Shown here: positions 8,366 to 17,822 of the stretch, piece after piece | Numbering within the stretch: position 1 is the first letter of the stretch | Layout: every line of letters begins with the position of its first letter | NCBI GenBank assembly: GCA_963700705.1 | Contig: CAVOYQ010000005.1 | Span: 186,001-250,000, forward strand | DNA length: 64,000 bases | Source: JAHEFT01 sp963700705 | GTDB lineage: Bacteria; Pseudomonadota; Gammaproteobacteria; Xanthomonadales; SZUA-36 | Direction: 5' to 3' | Program-made: the position numbers and the translations under genes | Notes under the pieces: model-generated | Databases searched by the model: none | Told to the model about the DNA's origin: nothing | The model's input: only the letters and a program-made list of their open reading frames with translations

Positions 8366-9784
8366 TCATGTAACCCCGATCCTGTCAAGCATAAATCGTG
8401 TCACTGCCCCCAGGCGCGATCGTATTTCAGCAACCAATAACGATGCGGCACTTGGTTGTCGAAAACGAATACGAGTCTCGATGGGCTTTGTCTGGAACCG
8501 GATGAGCAGAAATATCCCAACGGCAAACCCAAGCAGATACTCGCGAACGACCCGCCATCGAAACTGGCCAAGGGCTGAAAGCAATGAGGCCAGGTGAAGC
8601 CTGTTTCGGTAAGAATAGTGGCAACTCTGTTGTTCAAAATCGACGACCCGTACCACCAACTCCCCGCCCTGCCGCAGCACCAGGAAATTATTTGCGTTCA
8701 AATCGCACAGGTCATGCAATGAACTGTCCGGCTGCGCGGGAAGGAGCAACTGGGGAAGTAACTGCGGCTTGATGTTTCGCGCGTCAGAAAATATCGTCAA
8801 CAGTTGTTCCGCCAGGCACCGCCTGTCGCTTATGGGAGCGTTGATAAACGAACGTATGCTGCTGGCTCCATCAAAAAAGGGAAAGACCAGTGACCCGGGC
8901 AATTTGGTAGTCGCCTCGGGACGAACTGCCCAGTCCCTGGTTATAGCCTGACCGATCTGCCACTCAGCCAGCATCGCGGACGGGCGATGCCGGTGCAGCT
9001 TTACAAACAACCGCGATTCGACTGATGTCCCGGCAATCCAGAATGTACACGGACAGTCCCGCTCTGATGGCTCATTGGCTGGCACCAGTCGTTGATCGAG
9101 TGATCCAAAACTTCGCACCAGTCGCACATCGCTGTCTGAAGGGGCGGGAATGACTTTTGCGGGAACCGCCGGTATCGAACGGTCGGACATGGGTTTCAGG
9201 TTAATCTTGAAAAACGATCTGCGAACGCCGTGAATCCAGAATTTCCCGATCACACAAAAACTTTCAACCTGGTGTTCAATACTGCTGAGCAGGTAGTAAA
9301 AGTGTTCTTCGTCGGTTCTGAAATAACGCCGAATCGCACGCTGCCAAGTCCACCGGCCGCCTTCACCGATCTGCCCGGTTTCAAAGAACAGCGTCTGACT
9401 GCAGTGTGCGGCCAGTTTTTGCAGAGTGTGCACCGCAATGCCAAGTCCGTAGAAATTGAGGATGTGGTGATGAACGGCACCGTAAATACACACATCGAAG
9501 TTGTCGCTGAGATCCAGTTTGGCAATATCCCCCTCAATCAAGCTGAAGCGGGGATTCCGCATCAGCAGTTCCGACACGGTGGTCGCTTGCAGTTCGACCC
9601 CGGTGATCGTATCGACCCTGCCTTCATCCAACAGGAATTGACTGGTGACCCCGATATTACAGCCCACGTCAAGCAAAGAGGATGCCGCGTCCATATTTGC
9701 TGAAATTCGCCGCGCGCGCCGCAGGCTGCGTGCCGAATGTCGTATATGATAGGTCGAATCCGACGCAGATTTTTTACTGGTCAA
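8366..9784 (-). CDS. SAM methyltransferase fused to an aminoglycoside-phosphotransferase-like kinase domain
   Basis: Residues about 1-200 form a class I methyltransferase: LLDVGCNIGVTSQFL is motif I, GVELQATT the second acidic motif, and DVCIYGAVHHH motif IV. Residues about 230-420 resemble the APH/choline-kinase fold: FVKLHRHRPSAMLAEWQ as the Lys strand, HDLCDLNANNFLV as the catalytic loop (HxDxxxxN type) and VRVVDFEQQS as the metal-binding DxE-like motif. Both halves keep the residues expected for activity. The start is a TTG at 9784, supported by a GAGGAAG ribosome-binding site seven bases upstream (complement of 9792-9798). It lies 25 bp upstream of the GT-C gene, so the two are probably co-transcribed. 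A double enzyme that methylates and phosphorylates a glycan terminus is one possible reading, but this is inference. Confidence 0.65.
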   Translation of the reverse strand: MTSKKSASDSTYHIRHSARSLRRARRISANMDAASSLLDVGCNIGVTSQFLLDEGRVDTITGVELQATTVSELLMRNPRFSLIEGDIAKLDLSDNFDVCIYGAVHHHILNFYGLGIAVHTLQKLAAHCSQTLFFETGQIGEGGRWTWQRAIRRYFRTDEEHFYYLLSSIEHQVESFCVIGKFWIHGVRRSFFKINLKPMSDRSIPAVPAKVIPAPSDSDVRLVRSFGSLDQRLVPANEPSERDCPCTFWIAGTSVESRLFVKLHRHRPSAMLAEWQIGQAITRDWAVRPEATTKLPGSLVFPFFDGASSIRSFINAPISDRRCLAEQLLTIFSDARNIKPQLLPQLLLPAQPDSSLHDLCDLNANNFLVLRQGGELVVRVVDFEQQSCHYSYRNRLHLASLLSALGQFRWRVVREYLLGFAVGIFLLIRFQTKPIETRIRFRQPSAASLLVAEIRSRLGAVTRFMLDRIGVT

Positions 9785-9959
9785 TATTGTTCTTCCTCGC
9801 TCAGGGAGCGGTCCGGGTTCGAGTGTGCTTCAACAAAATCATCCTTCTTTCTCATTACGGGCGTTGTTGTCGGGCGGACAATCTACAAACAGTGTGAACC
9901 GGCCCTGGTGTTTTCCGGTTTGCGTTGCGTTGAGCCTATTGATCTGATACCGGATAAGT

Positions 9960-10928
9960 TCACAAGTCAGCTGTGCCGGGTTTTTTTATGAAATTTGAAT
10001 TGACATAAGCAAAGCTGGGTATCCCGGTGATCGCCAGGAAAATGATGCCAACCACCCGGTCGAGACTGGCCGCCAGAAGACCGTCCGAGAAGTCCATGCC
10101 GACCAGTTCGGCCAACGATGCTGTGAGCAATTCCCGCACACCGAGGCCGCCGGGAGTCAAATTGACAACCAGCAACAAGCTGGTGACTGCGGAAAAAAGC
10201 AAAGCGACCTGGAACGAGCATTCCAGGGAAATGACCTTGAAACAAATCCAGAACCGGCCGGCAATCATCAAAAGTTTGAATGCGGCAAAAACGCCCGTAG
10301 TGACAAGGGCGTTGCCGCGCAATTGGTTTAGACCCAGCAACATGGTCTGTAGCCTGTTTTGCCACCAACCTTGATGCCTTTTCAGCAGCCGGGCTGGAGA
10401 ATAAATAATGGCCAGGGGAATCAGAATTCCGACAAGAAAAAGGCTTACCAACAAATAGCGGGCACTCAGAGAATTTGTCGCCATGGCTTGTGACTCGGCG
10501 TTGAGCGCCAGCCCCAGTGATAATAATCCAAGCAAAGACGCAGTCATCATCGTGAGCAGGGTGATCGCTGACATCAGGGCTATATAGCTGGCATAAGGAA
10601 GTGATTTATGCTGTTTCAAAATATTTGCCCTGACAAATAACCCGGCATTCATCGGCACGTAATTAAGAATGGTTGTGTACACAATGAGCGCGGTGGTTTC
10701 CAACATACCCACAATGGTGTTGAGCCGCGCCAGAATATATTTCATCTCCAGTGACCGGATTATGGTTCCCAAAACATACAAGGCCATGATTGAAGTGAAC
10801 TGGACCATGGTGAAGTTATTGAGCCTGGCCAATTCCTGATCGTTTGCCCGGAAATAATCAAAAATAAAAGCCAAAGCACCCAGCATTAATGCGCTATGAA
10901 AGAGACTTTTAATCCGAGCGTTGATCAT
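9960..10928 (-). CDS. Lysylphosphatidylglycerol synthase TM-region / flippase-like (UPF0104) membrane protein
   Basis: The 322-residue protein has eight or nine hydrophobic helices, and the family signatures are a LNYVPMNAGLFVRA region near residue 95 and NLTPGGLGVRE near residue 260. This is the membrane domain of MprF and of AglD-type proteins, here without the catalytic synthase domain. Stand-alone members are thought to flip lipids or help transfer lipid-linked sugars, which would suit the glycan block. It is 175 bp upstream of the methyltransferase-kinase gene on the same strand, and divergent from the GT2 gene at 11154 across 225 bp. Confidence 0.75.
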   Translation of the reverse strand: MINARIKSLFHSALMLGALAFIFDYFRANDQELARLNNFTMVQFTSIMALYVLGTIIRSLEMKYILARLNTIVGMLETTALIVYTTILNYVPMNAGLFVRANILKQHKSLPYASYIALMSAITLLTMMTASLLGLLSLGLALNAESQAMATNSLSARYLLVSLFLVGILIPLAIIYSPARLLKRHQGWWQNRLQTMLLGLNQLRGNALVTTGVFAAFKLLMIAGRFWICFKVISLECSFQVALLFSAVTSLLLVVNLTPGGLGVRELLTASLAELVGMDFSDGLLAASLDRVVGIIFLAITGIPSFAYVNSNFIKKPGTADL

Positions 10929-11153
10929 TCAATTCATCTTCAGAGCTGTAGACAGAACCCCGGAACGGAAGACCTGATTGTACACGGGGTTATTTATGGC
11001 TGTATTGCAGCAGGATATCCGTTCACATGAAAATTTTCCGACAACGGCCAATTGGCTTTGTCAAGCATCGAAGATGTCTGTAGATTAGTCGCCTGGCCAT
11101 TGAATTCATGACGTTCCGCCAGCCGTTGATCAAACTTCAAATGGGAGTGCCGG

Positions 11154-12116
11154 GTGAAACTGATCGTACAAATTCCCGCATATAACGAAGCAAAAACACT
11201 CGCCGAGACCATCAGGTGTATCCCGCGTTCGGTGCCAGGATTGGACCGCGTGGAAATCCTTGTCATCAACGATGGCTCTTTGGATGCTACCGGGCAAGTC
11301 GCGAAGCAGGCAGGCGCTGATCATGTTGTACACCACATCACCAATCGTGGCCTGGCACACGCCTTTCAGACCGGCATTGAAGCCTGCCTTTCGCTGGGTG
11401 CTGACATCATCGTCAACACGGATGCCGATAACCAGTACAACGCTGAAGACATCCCGATGCTGGTCCAGCCGATCCTGCAGGGAAAGGCGGATATTGTCGT
11501 TGGCGATCGGCAGACCGACCAGTTGGCCCACTTCTCATCGTCGAAGAAATGGTTGCAGAAACTGGGCAGTGCACTGGTGCGACGATTATCGTCAACGTCA
11601 ATCCCGGATACGGTCAGCGGGTTCCGGGCTATTTCCCGCAATGCCGCACTGGGACTCAATATCGGCTCTGATTTCTCTTACACCATTGAAATGCTGATCC
11701 AGGCAGGCCACGACCGGCTGGCCATCACCTCGGTGCCTGTGCGGACCCGTCCGGTCGAGCGCAAGTCGCGCCTGTTCAGGAACACCCCGCATTTCCTGTT
11801 CAGCTCCGCGTTAACCATGCTGCGCATCTATGTGACGTACAAACCATTGAGAGCCTTCGTCTCCATCGGTGCGATACTGGGGATCATCGGGGTATTCCCG
11901 CTCCTGAGGTTTCTGTATTTTTACTTCACGAGCGGTGGGTCGGGCCACGTTCAGTCTTTGGTCATCGGAGGCAGTTTCTTGGTGATGGGTGTCTTGTTTG
12001 CGATGTTTGGTCTGCTGGCGGAACTGATCAGCTTCAATCGCAAAACCCTGTCCCGGGTGCTGGAAAAGCTTCGCCGTTTGGAACAGGAAATCAGCAAAAA
12101 AGGGGGCGATACGTGA
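11154..12116 (+). CDS. GT2 family glycosyltransferase with C-terminal membrane helices
   Basis: The start is a GTG at 11154 (MKLIVQIPAYNEAKTLAE), the only start that begins right at the GT-A fold. The motifs are IPAYNEAKTL, ILVINDGSLDAT, NRGLAHAFQTGIE, NTDADNQYN (the DxD-type metal site) and SGFRAISR. The last 100 residues contain two long hydrophobic helices (AFVSIGAILGIIGVFPLL and LVIGGSFLVMGVLFAMFGLL) and a short basic coiled coil, as in GtrB and ArnC-type polyprenyl-phosphate glycosyltransferases. These load a sugar onto undecaprenyl phosphate at the inner face of the membrane, and a GT-C partner then uses it. The adjacent GT39-like gene is a good candidate for that partner. Confidence 0.8.
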   Translation: MKLIVQIPAYNEAKTLAETIRCIPRSVPGLDRVEILVINDGSLDATGQVAKQAGADHVVHHITNRGLAHAFQTGIEACLSLGADIIVNTDADNQYNAEDIPMLVQPILQGKADIVVGDRQTDQLAHFSSSKKWLQKLGSALVRRLSSTSIPDTVSGFRAISRNAALGLNIGSDFSYTIEMLIQAGHDRLAITSVPVRTRPVERKSRLFRNTPHFLFSSALTMLRIYVTYKPLRAFVSIGAILGIIGVFPLLRFLYFYFTSGGSGHVQSLVIGGSFLVMGVLFAMFGLLAELISFNRKTLSRVLEKLRRLEQEISKKGGDT

Positions 12117-12170
12117 TAAGTGATAAGTGAGCGGACTGCAGCCATCGAAATATCCAGCATGAGGAATCGT

Positions 12171-13802
12171 TTAGTCTTCCCTGCGATAAATTGACACGTA
12201 TTGCTTCGATTTGGGCCGATACCCGATCGCGTCTTTTTCCCACAAATAGGTCGTTCCGTTCTTGCCGATGTCGACAATTCCGGCAAGCTTGTAATGTTCT
12301 TTCGAATAACCTCGGAACCAGTTGAAGATTAGCCGGTTCGAATTTTTTCTGACCAGCCACGATGTCCCTACACTTACATACACCAGGTACCGGGGCTGGA
12401 CGCTCTCTATTTCCTTTATCATCTCTTTCTGCATGGAGAGTGCATAAGGATGGGCTTCCATCAGTGCATAGGTGTAGATATGACCGGTTGCGGCCCGCCG
12501 GTTTGCATAAAAATAAATCTGGGGCTCGGAGCCGATGACGGCAATCCGGTCATTCTCATCGCCGTGGTCTTTTATGAAACGGGCAATTTCCAGGGATTCC
12601 GGAAATGGATTCTGACCATACGTCATACGCGATACCTGGTGCGCCTCCGAGAAAAACAGAAATTGTCGCTGTTGGAAACCGCCCTGAAGAATGGCCACCA
12701 CAACAAGCAAAACGGGAATGATCTTGATTGCGGGGTTCACCTTGTCCCGGTCAAACAAATCATAAAGGGAGGCTGCACCCATACCTGCAAAAAAAGCCAC
12801 GGCCGGAAGGAACAGAATGAAATAGTGTGGTCGAAAGTAAAAACCTGGAACCGTTGCCAGGAATGAAAAAATCAGGAACAAGGAAGAAAACAGGATTTTA
12901 TCGCGGGATTTTCGGTTCCAGATGAGCGCCGTCAAACCCGCGGCGGCCATGATCCAAACGCCTATGGCCGAGCCGGCGATGATGCCAAGCTGATGTTCAA
13001 GTTTTCTCATTCCAATCGAAAACGGAATAGATGAAACATATTGACTGGCATAGTCGACGGTCCAAAACCAGAATTTGTCAAAAACGCCCGCCTGCAGAAG
13101 AACCAGGCAGGTCAAGACAATAGGCAGTAGTGCCCCGGCAATGAAGACCAGGCACCTGGTGGTCAGTGATCTCCAGTTAAAAGGTCTGCTTTTGACCTCT
13201 GTAAACAACAGGTAGAGACCTCCAAAAGCGATAAAGGCTGCCCCATGCTGTTTCATAATGAAGCCGATTCCCAATAAAACAGACGCGGCCAGCAATGTGG
13301 CCAGCTTTTTGGATTCAACGGCGTAAACCAGGAGCAGTATTCCGCCGATAGCCGGCAAAACGACAAAATGTTCCGCATTGGCGAAAATTCCCTGAACCGG
13401 TTGTCCGATCGACAGGAGCGCAAAGGCTGCGGCGGCCGTTAAACCGGCAAACGCATTGAACAACTTCCTGCCCAGTAAGAACAGCAACAAAGCCGTGGCC
13501 GCATTTACGATGAGAAGACCGAGATGGACGGCCACCACTGTTTCGCCAAAGAGCGACATGATCAGGGCATAGGCTGCATAGGTGCCCGGCAGTTTCATGT
13601 TGTACACCTGTGCATAAGGCGGGATACCCTGCAGGATGAGTTGCCCTGCATACGCGTATTCACCCTCATCACGCTCCAGGGGAACCTCGAGCAGGTGCAC
13701 CCGGATCGCAGCCGCGACCAAAATGATTATTGCCACCAGGATCCAGTCCCAATACTTGCTGATCGCTGTCCAGCCTTGACTATTTTGGAATTCTGGAGTC
13801 AT
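12171..13802 (-). CDS. GT39/ArnT-like dolichyl-phosphate-sugar glycosyltransferase
   Basis: This is a 543-residue membrane protein. After one helix the first external loop carries LERDEGEYAY, the acidic Asp-Glu motif of the GT39/PMT_2 (ArnT) family, and then YNMKLPGTYAAYA, with about eleven further helices. The C-terminal 130 residues are a soluble periplasmic domain (IAVIGSEPQIYFYANRRA and QPRYLVYVSV), common in this group. By family it transfers a sugar from a polyprenyl-phosphate donor to a lipid or protein in the periplasm. It is convergent with the GT2 gene at 11154, with 54 bp between stops. Upstream lies an imperfect dyad, described separately. Confidence 0.8.
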   Translation of the reverse strand: MTPEFQNSQGWTAISKYWDWILVAIIILVAAAIRVHLLEVPLERDEGEYAYAGQLILQGIPPYAQVYNMKLPGTYAAYALIMSLFGETVVAVHLGLLIVNAATALLLFLLGRKLFNAFAGLTAAAAFALLSIGQPVQGIFANAEHFVVLPAIGGILLLVYAVESKKLATLLAASVLLGIGFIMKQHGAAFIAFGGLYLLFTEVKSRPFNWRSLTTRCLVFIAGALLPIVLTCLVLLQAGVFDKFWFWTVDYASQYVSSIPFSIGMRKLEHQLGIIAGSAIGVWIMAAAGLTALIWNRKSRDKILFSSLFLIFSFLATVPGFYFRPHYFILFLPAVAFFAGMGAASLYDLFDRDKVNPAIKIIPVLLVVVAILQGGFQQRQFLFFSEAHQVSRMTYGQNPFPESLEIARFIKDHGDENDRIAVIGSEPQIYFYANRRAATGHIYTYALMEAHPYALSMQKEMIKEIESVQPRYLVYVSVGTSWLVRKNSNRLIFNWFRGYSKEHYKLAGIVDIGKNGTTYLWEKDAIGYRPKSKQYVSIYRRED

Positions 13803-14119
13803 AAAAGAGACGACCTATTCAAATACCCAAAAATGTGTATTCTGAGTATAGGTCTTTTGAACACTTAATTGTCAGAGCCGCTCGGATATGGAACGACCCG
13901 TCCCGCCTGAGTTTGTGGGCTTCTGCGCCACCGGTGTTCCCCACCCAAGGAAAAACAGCGGTTCCTGATGCCAAAAAGAGGCGCATTGATAGCACCCCAG
14001 CGGAACTATGAGGACAGTTTAATAGTTTCCGTGGTGAAAAGCGGCAGGTAATGCCTGCCGCTCAATTGCACCAATATGGAATTTTATACGGATTTTCGTT
14101 CCCGCCTGTGACTCCACAG
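13803..14119. other. Intergenic stretch between GT39-like and protease genes
   Basis: This 317-bp stretch holds no convincing gene. Next to the GT39-like start an inverted pair, GACCTAT at 13812-13818 and ATAGGTC at 13848-13854, brackets an AT-rich segment and could be an operator. At the other end lies the hairpin at 14040-14062 that probably ends protease transcription. Nothing else is recognised between them. Confidence 0.5.
14040..14062 (-). terminator. Rho-independent terminator downstream of the metalloprotease
   Basis: A nine-base-pair stem (AGCGGCAGG at 14040-14048 and CCTGCCGCT at 14054-14062, loop TAATG) is followed on the minus strand by TTTTCACC. It lies 58 bp after the protease stop codon. 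The T-run is short, so strength is uncertain. Confidence 0.6.
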
Positions 14120-17097
14120 TTATTGCAAGTAAATTGATACCTCGCCGGAGCACGCGGAGTTGCTGTCCTGTTCGCAAACGCGGTACGAGTAGGTATTACC
14201 CTTCGAGACGCTGTTGTCAGTCCAGTTGCCATCATTACGCGTAGTTGAAACAAGATTGCCGTCGCGATAAATGTCTGACTTGCTACCATTGGCGCCACCC
14301 CATCTCAGTACGACCCAACCGCGTTTATTGTCGATGGCCAGGCTGAGCGTGATATTAGATGACGTGGGCGGTGGCGGAGTCGCGGTTGTCGCACTTCGCA
14401 CAGGTGAAGCAGTAGTCGTATTACCCGCCACGTCTTGTGCCTGGACGTCAAACGAATAGGTTGTACCTGCCGCCAGTCCGCTAGCGGTATAACTGGTCGA
14501 TGATATCCAGCCACTGTCCACGCAGCCACTACCGCCTGACCGGCAGCGGAATTTGTATTTCACAGAACTTACTGCATCCTTTGCGACTGTCGCTGTCATG
14601 GTGATGCTGTTTTGACCGGTCGCCGCAGGATCACTGGCCCAACTCATCGGATTTGGGTTAGGTGGTGTAGTATCCGGCGCACTCTGCGTTGTCGCGCTCA
14701 TGTTGGGAGAGGCGTTTGTCGTGTTGTTTGCCTGGTCCCGTGCGATGACATTAAATGTGTAAGCTGTACCCGCAGCCAGGCCACTGGCGGTATAACTGGT
14801 AGACGACTGCCAGGCACTGTCCGTACAGCCAACACCACCCGCGGCGCACTGGAACTTGTACTGCACGGCACTCACCGCATCGGTGGCTACTGTCGCTGTC
14901 ATGGCGATGCTGTTTTGACCGGTCGCCGCAGGAACACTGGCCCAACTCATCGGGTTCGGATTGGGTGGTGTCGTATCCGGCGCACTCTGGGTTGTCGCGC
15001 TCACGTTGGGAGAGGCGTTTGTCGTGTTGTTTGCCTGGTCCCGTGCGATGACATTAAATGTGTAGGTAGTACCAGCAGCCAGGCCACTGGCGGTGTAACT
15101 CGTAGACGACTGCCAGGCGCTGTCCGCACAGCCGGCACCACCCGCGGCGCACTGGAACTTGTACTGCACGGCACTCACCGCATCGGTGGCTACTGTCGCT
15201 GTCATGGCGATGCTGTTTTGACCGGTCGCCGCAGGAACACTTGCCCAACTCATCGGGTTCGGATTGGGTGGTGTCGTATCCGGCGCACTCTGGGTTGTCG
15301 CGCTCACGTTGGGAGAGGCGTTTGTCGTGTTGTTTGCCTGGTCCCGTGCGATGACATTAAATGTGTAGGTAGTACCAGCAGCCAGGCCACTGGCGGTGTA
15401 GCTGTTTGAAGATTTCCAGCCGCTGCTCGCACAGCCGCTGCCGCCGGCCACGCATCGGAATTCGTACTGTACGGGACTGGTCTCATCCGTAGCAACCATG
15501 GCGGTCATGCTGATGGTAGTTTGACCTGTCGCTTCCGGCGCAGTAGCCCAATCCATGGGGCTGGGGTTAGGTGGTGTTGTATCGGATCCACTGGGCACCA
15601 TCGTGCCGTTGATAAAGTACTCCCCAAGACTGGCGTAATCAGAATAACCGGTTGACGCATCGCCGGTCCCCTCACCCGATACAATCAGGTGATAGGTGCC
15701 GGCACTAACTGTCGCGCTGACCACTGCCGAGGTATCAGTCGAGGGATCATTAGCAGTAATCAATCCACCGGACGAGTTCCTCAATTCCAGTTTGATGTCC
15801 AGATTGGCTCCGCGTTTGGTTGTGGCCCTGTAAAAAGCATCCCATGCTGGCCGCACGGTCAGGCTGAGGGGGCCTGCGCCCGCTGAAAAGGTAAATACAT
15901 CGATGTCAGTGTGTGAATTAATGACGCCTTTATTTTCAGGCAGTATGTTGTCCGGATCCAGTTCGGGGTTGGAGGAAACAACGGCTCCGTTGCTTCCAAC
16001 CACCAGGTTGGTTCCGGAGCCGATTGCGTTGCCATGATCGTCCGGCTTCAGCCCAAGTTTACCCTGGATAATTGCCAGGTCATCCTGGGTCTGATTGGCA
16101 TCGGGATATTCGCCTTTGCTCCATTCCGTGACGTTATTGTAATAGCTATTGCCCATGATAGGCGCCCAGGAGACCAGGCCACTACCGTGTCCGGAATAGT
16201 AGGGCGTCGGCGAGGTTCCGCCCTTGCCATCGTGTGACAGACTCAGGTTATGGCCGAATTCGTGTGAACACGCTTCAGCAATATAGTTTTCCGCACCTCC
16301 GCCCAGGTTGTTGTAATACACCAGCGCCGGTGAGTAGTAGGTGTGATAATTTGGAAGGCCAAACACGCCAACGTAGGCAACGCCACCTCCCTTATAGCTG
16401 GGCATTTGCACACCGCAGTGCGTCAACCGAGTGGGTAACCAGGATGTGCCCGGTGTAGCGATCGAAACTGTCGGGCTCTTCTGTGGTGACATCAATATTG
16501 AATGGCGACAGGTCTTCCGCAACACGGTGCCAGATATCGACAATCCGGCCCCGCTCGGTGTCATTAAAAGTGGCGTTGTTACCATCCAGATCGTAAGGCA
16601 ACGCAGAATAATAACTGCCGCTGCCCCAGGCTGTGCCGCTGAATTCATGGCCGTCGAAATCAATAAATACAACGTTAGGCGCACCTGGAAGGCTATGCAG
16701 TTTGAATGCATCAGCCAGGGTCGAAGACGGAGCCTGTTCCGCGGTGGTAGCGGAAGCGCCCTGCTGGTCCAGGCCTTCGTCGGGCAACAAGGTGTCTTCG
16801 AAAAACACACCGCCCTCGTCGTCCACTTTCAGCAAATCCAGGTCGGCGCCGGTAAATTCAATATCCTGCAGCCACTTCAGTGCCTTGGCGCTGGCTTTCG
16901 GTGGCAGGCTTTCTAAGCTGCGCTTCAGTTGTCCGTATGGCAAGTCCCGGATGTTTTTTGGCTGACCCTGGCCAAACTGGCGCGAAGCCAGACCCTGGTC
17001 AGACTCGGGCGAATGCCGGACTGGACGTAACTGAAAGAACAACCAAAGAAAACAAAATGACGGGAAGCGTTGAAAAACGCGAGACGAAAGTGTGCAT
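14120..17097 (-). CDS. Secreted metzincin metalloprotease with PPC-like and fibronectin III repeats, frameshifted
   Basis: The best start is the ATG at 17097. It gives MHTFVSRFSTLPVILFSLVV and then LSVTSSPAFA, a clear Sec signal peptide, which a longer start in the downstream frame at 17258 would miss. Single-base breaks near 17005 and 16415 must be corrected, giving about 991 residues. After a propeptide region, VVFIDFDGHEFSGTAW opens the catalytic domain, and the zinc motif is HEFGHNLSLSHDG (HExxHxxxxxHD, metzincin), followed by the IMGNSYY Met-turn. Next come a bacterial pre-peptidase C-terminal-like domain (DIDVFTFSAGAGPLSLTV), four 101-residue fibronectin III-like repeats with paired cysteines, and a final fibronectin-type module. 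The role would be extracellular proteolysis. It is divergent from the cysteine-rich protein gene. Confidence 0.8.
14372..15583 (-). repeat. Four tandem 303-bp repeats encoding fibronectin III-like modules
   Basis: Each unit is exactly 303 bp (101 codons). Units begin at 15583, 15280, 14977 and 14674, with the DTTPPNPNPMSWA segment. The middle two are nearly identical at DNA level, while the outer two are more diverged. Each unit ends with the conserved TTYTFNVIARDQANNT block, or a variant of it. The near-identity points to recent duplication or gene conversion. Copy number could be misassembled if reads were short. Confidence 0.85.
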
Positions 17098-17822
17098 ATC
17101 CTTTGCTCCGACGCTTGCTGATGACAGCGCGTTTCAATGAAGCTTCTACTCCATCGGTGCTCGTCCTGAGCTACATGACATAGTTTCCATAAAAAGTACT
17201 GTAAATGCAAGATATTCCTGATGAATATGGTCAATGAACACCGCTTCCACCGCTCCATCGTATCACCGCTGTGGTAGCCAGAAAGCTATCTCATTGATTT
17301 GCAAGTTGTTTAGGGGAGCCACCGCCGTATTGGGCAACATTGATAAATTCACCCTGCAACGTTTATCATTAGAAACAGGATCTCATAAAATTTATGATAT
17401 ATTCATGATAGATTTATTTTTAGTTCTGTACTACACTGAGTTAAGGGCAGCTGTTAGAAATTTGAAGGCTTCCTACATTTGCGTATTCTGACTCAGAGCC
17501 GCAATTAAAGAATCGAAAGACAGGAAGAAGTTAGCGAGCAATTATTTGAAGAATTATTAGTGATCTGCCTGTCGGGACTTTATGAGTTGCCGCCAGGGAG
17601 GGGACATGAAGGCCCGGGGCGGGAGCCTATCAGCAGGGACGCGATTCTGACACAGAGTTGCGGCCCTTTTTTTTAGTCAACAAAATCAGTGAAGATTGGT
17701 TGTTTGCAAGACGCCAGGGAGGGGGGAATTGGGCGGGAAGTGGAACCATGGATAAGGTCCACAACCCTTACGGTTCAATTGGAAAAGCTTTCCGATTGAA
17801 CAATTCGATGGGAGAAGATTTA
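17098..17822. promoter_or_regulatory. Long divergent intergenic region between protease and cysteine-rich protein genes
   Basis: This 725-bp region has no credible gene. The part at 17340-17480 is AT-rich and includes the palindrome TCATAAAATTTATGA (17383-17397), a possible operator. CGCCAGGGAGGGG occurs twice, at 17591-17603 and 17712-17724, each followed by a GGGCGGG-like run. Just before the cysteine-rich gene, TTCAATTGGAAA (17774-17785) pairs with TTTCCGATTGAA (17789-17800) to make a strong hairpin in the probable leader. I compared it with c-di-GMP riboswitch consensus elements and found no match. Promoters for both genes should lie here, but I cannot place a convincing -35/-10 pair. Confidence 0.45.

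Noticed and set aside
14612..15409. Plus-strand open frame opposite the fibronectin repeats
   Set aside because: It is the antisense of the tandem 303-bp repeats, with RRITGPTHR-type low-complexity composition. The minus strand encodes clear fibronectin modules.
17500..17822. c-di-GMP or other known riboswitch before the cysteine-rich gene
   Set aside because: I looked for the GEMM consensus elements and did not find them. Only a simple hairpin and a direct repeat are visible.
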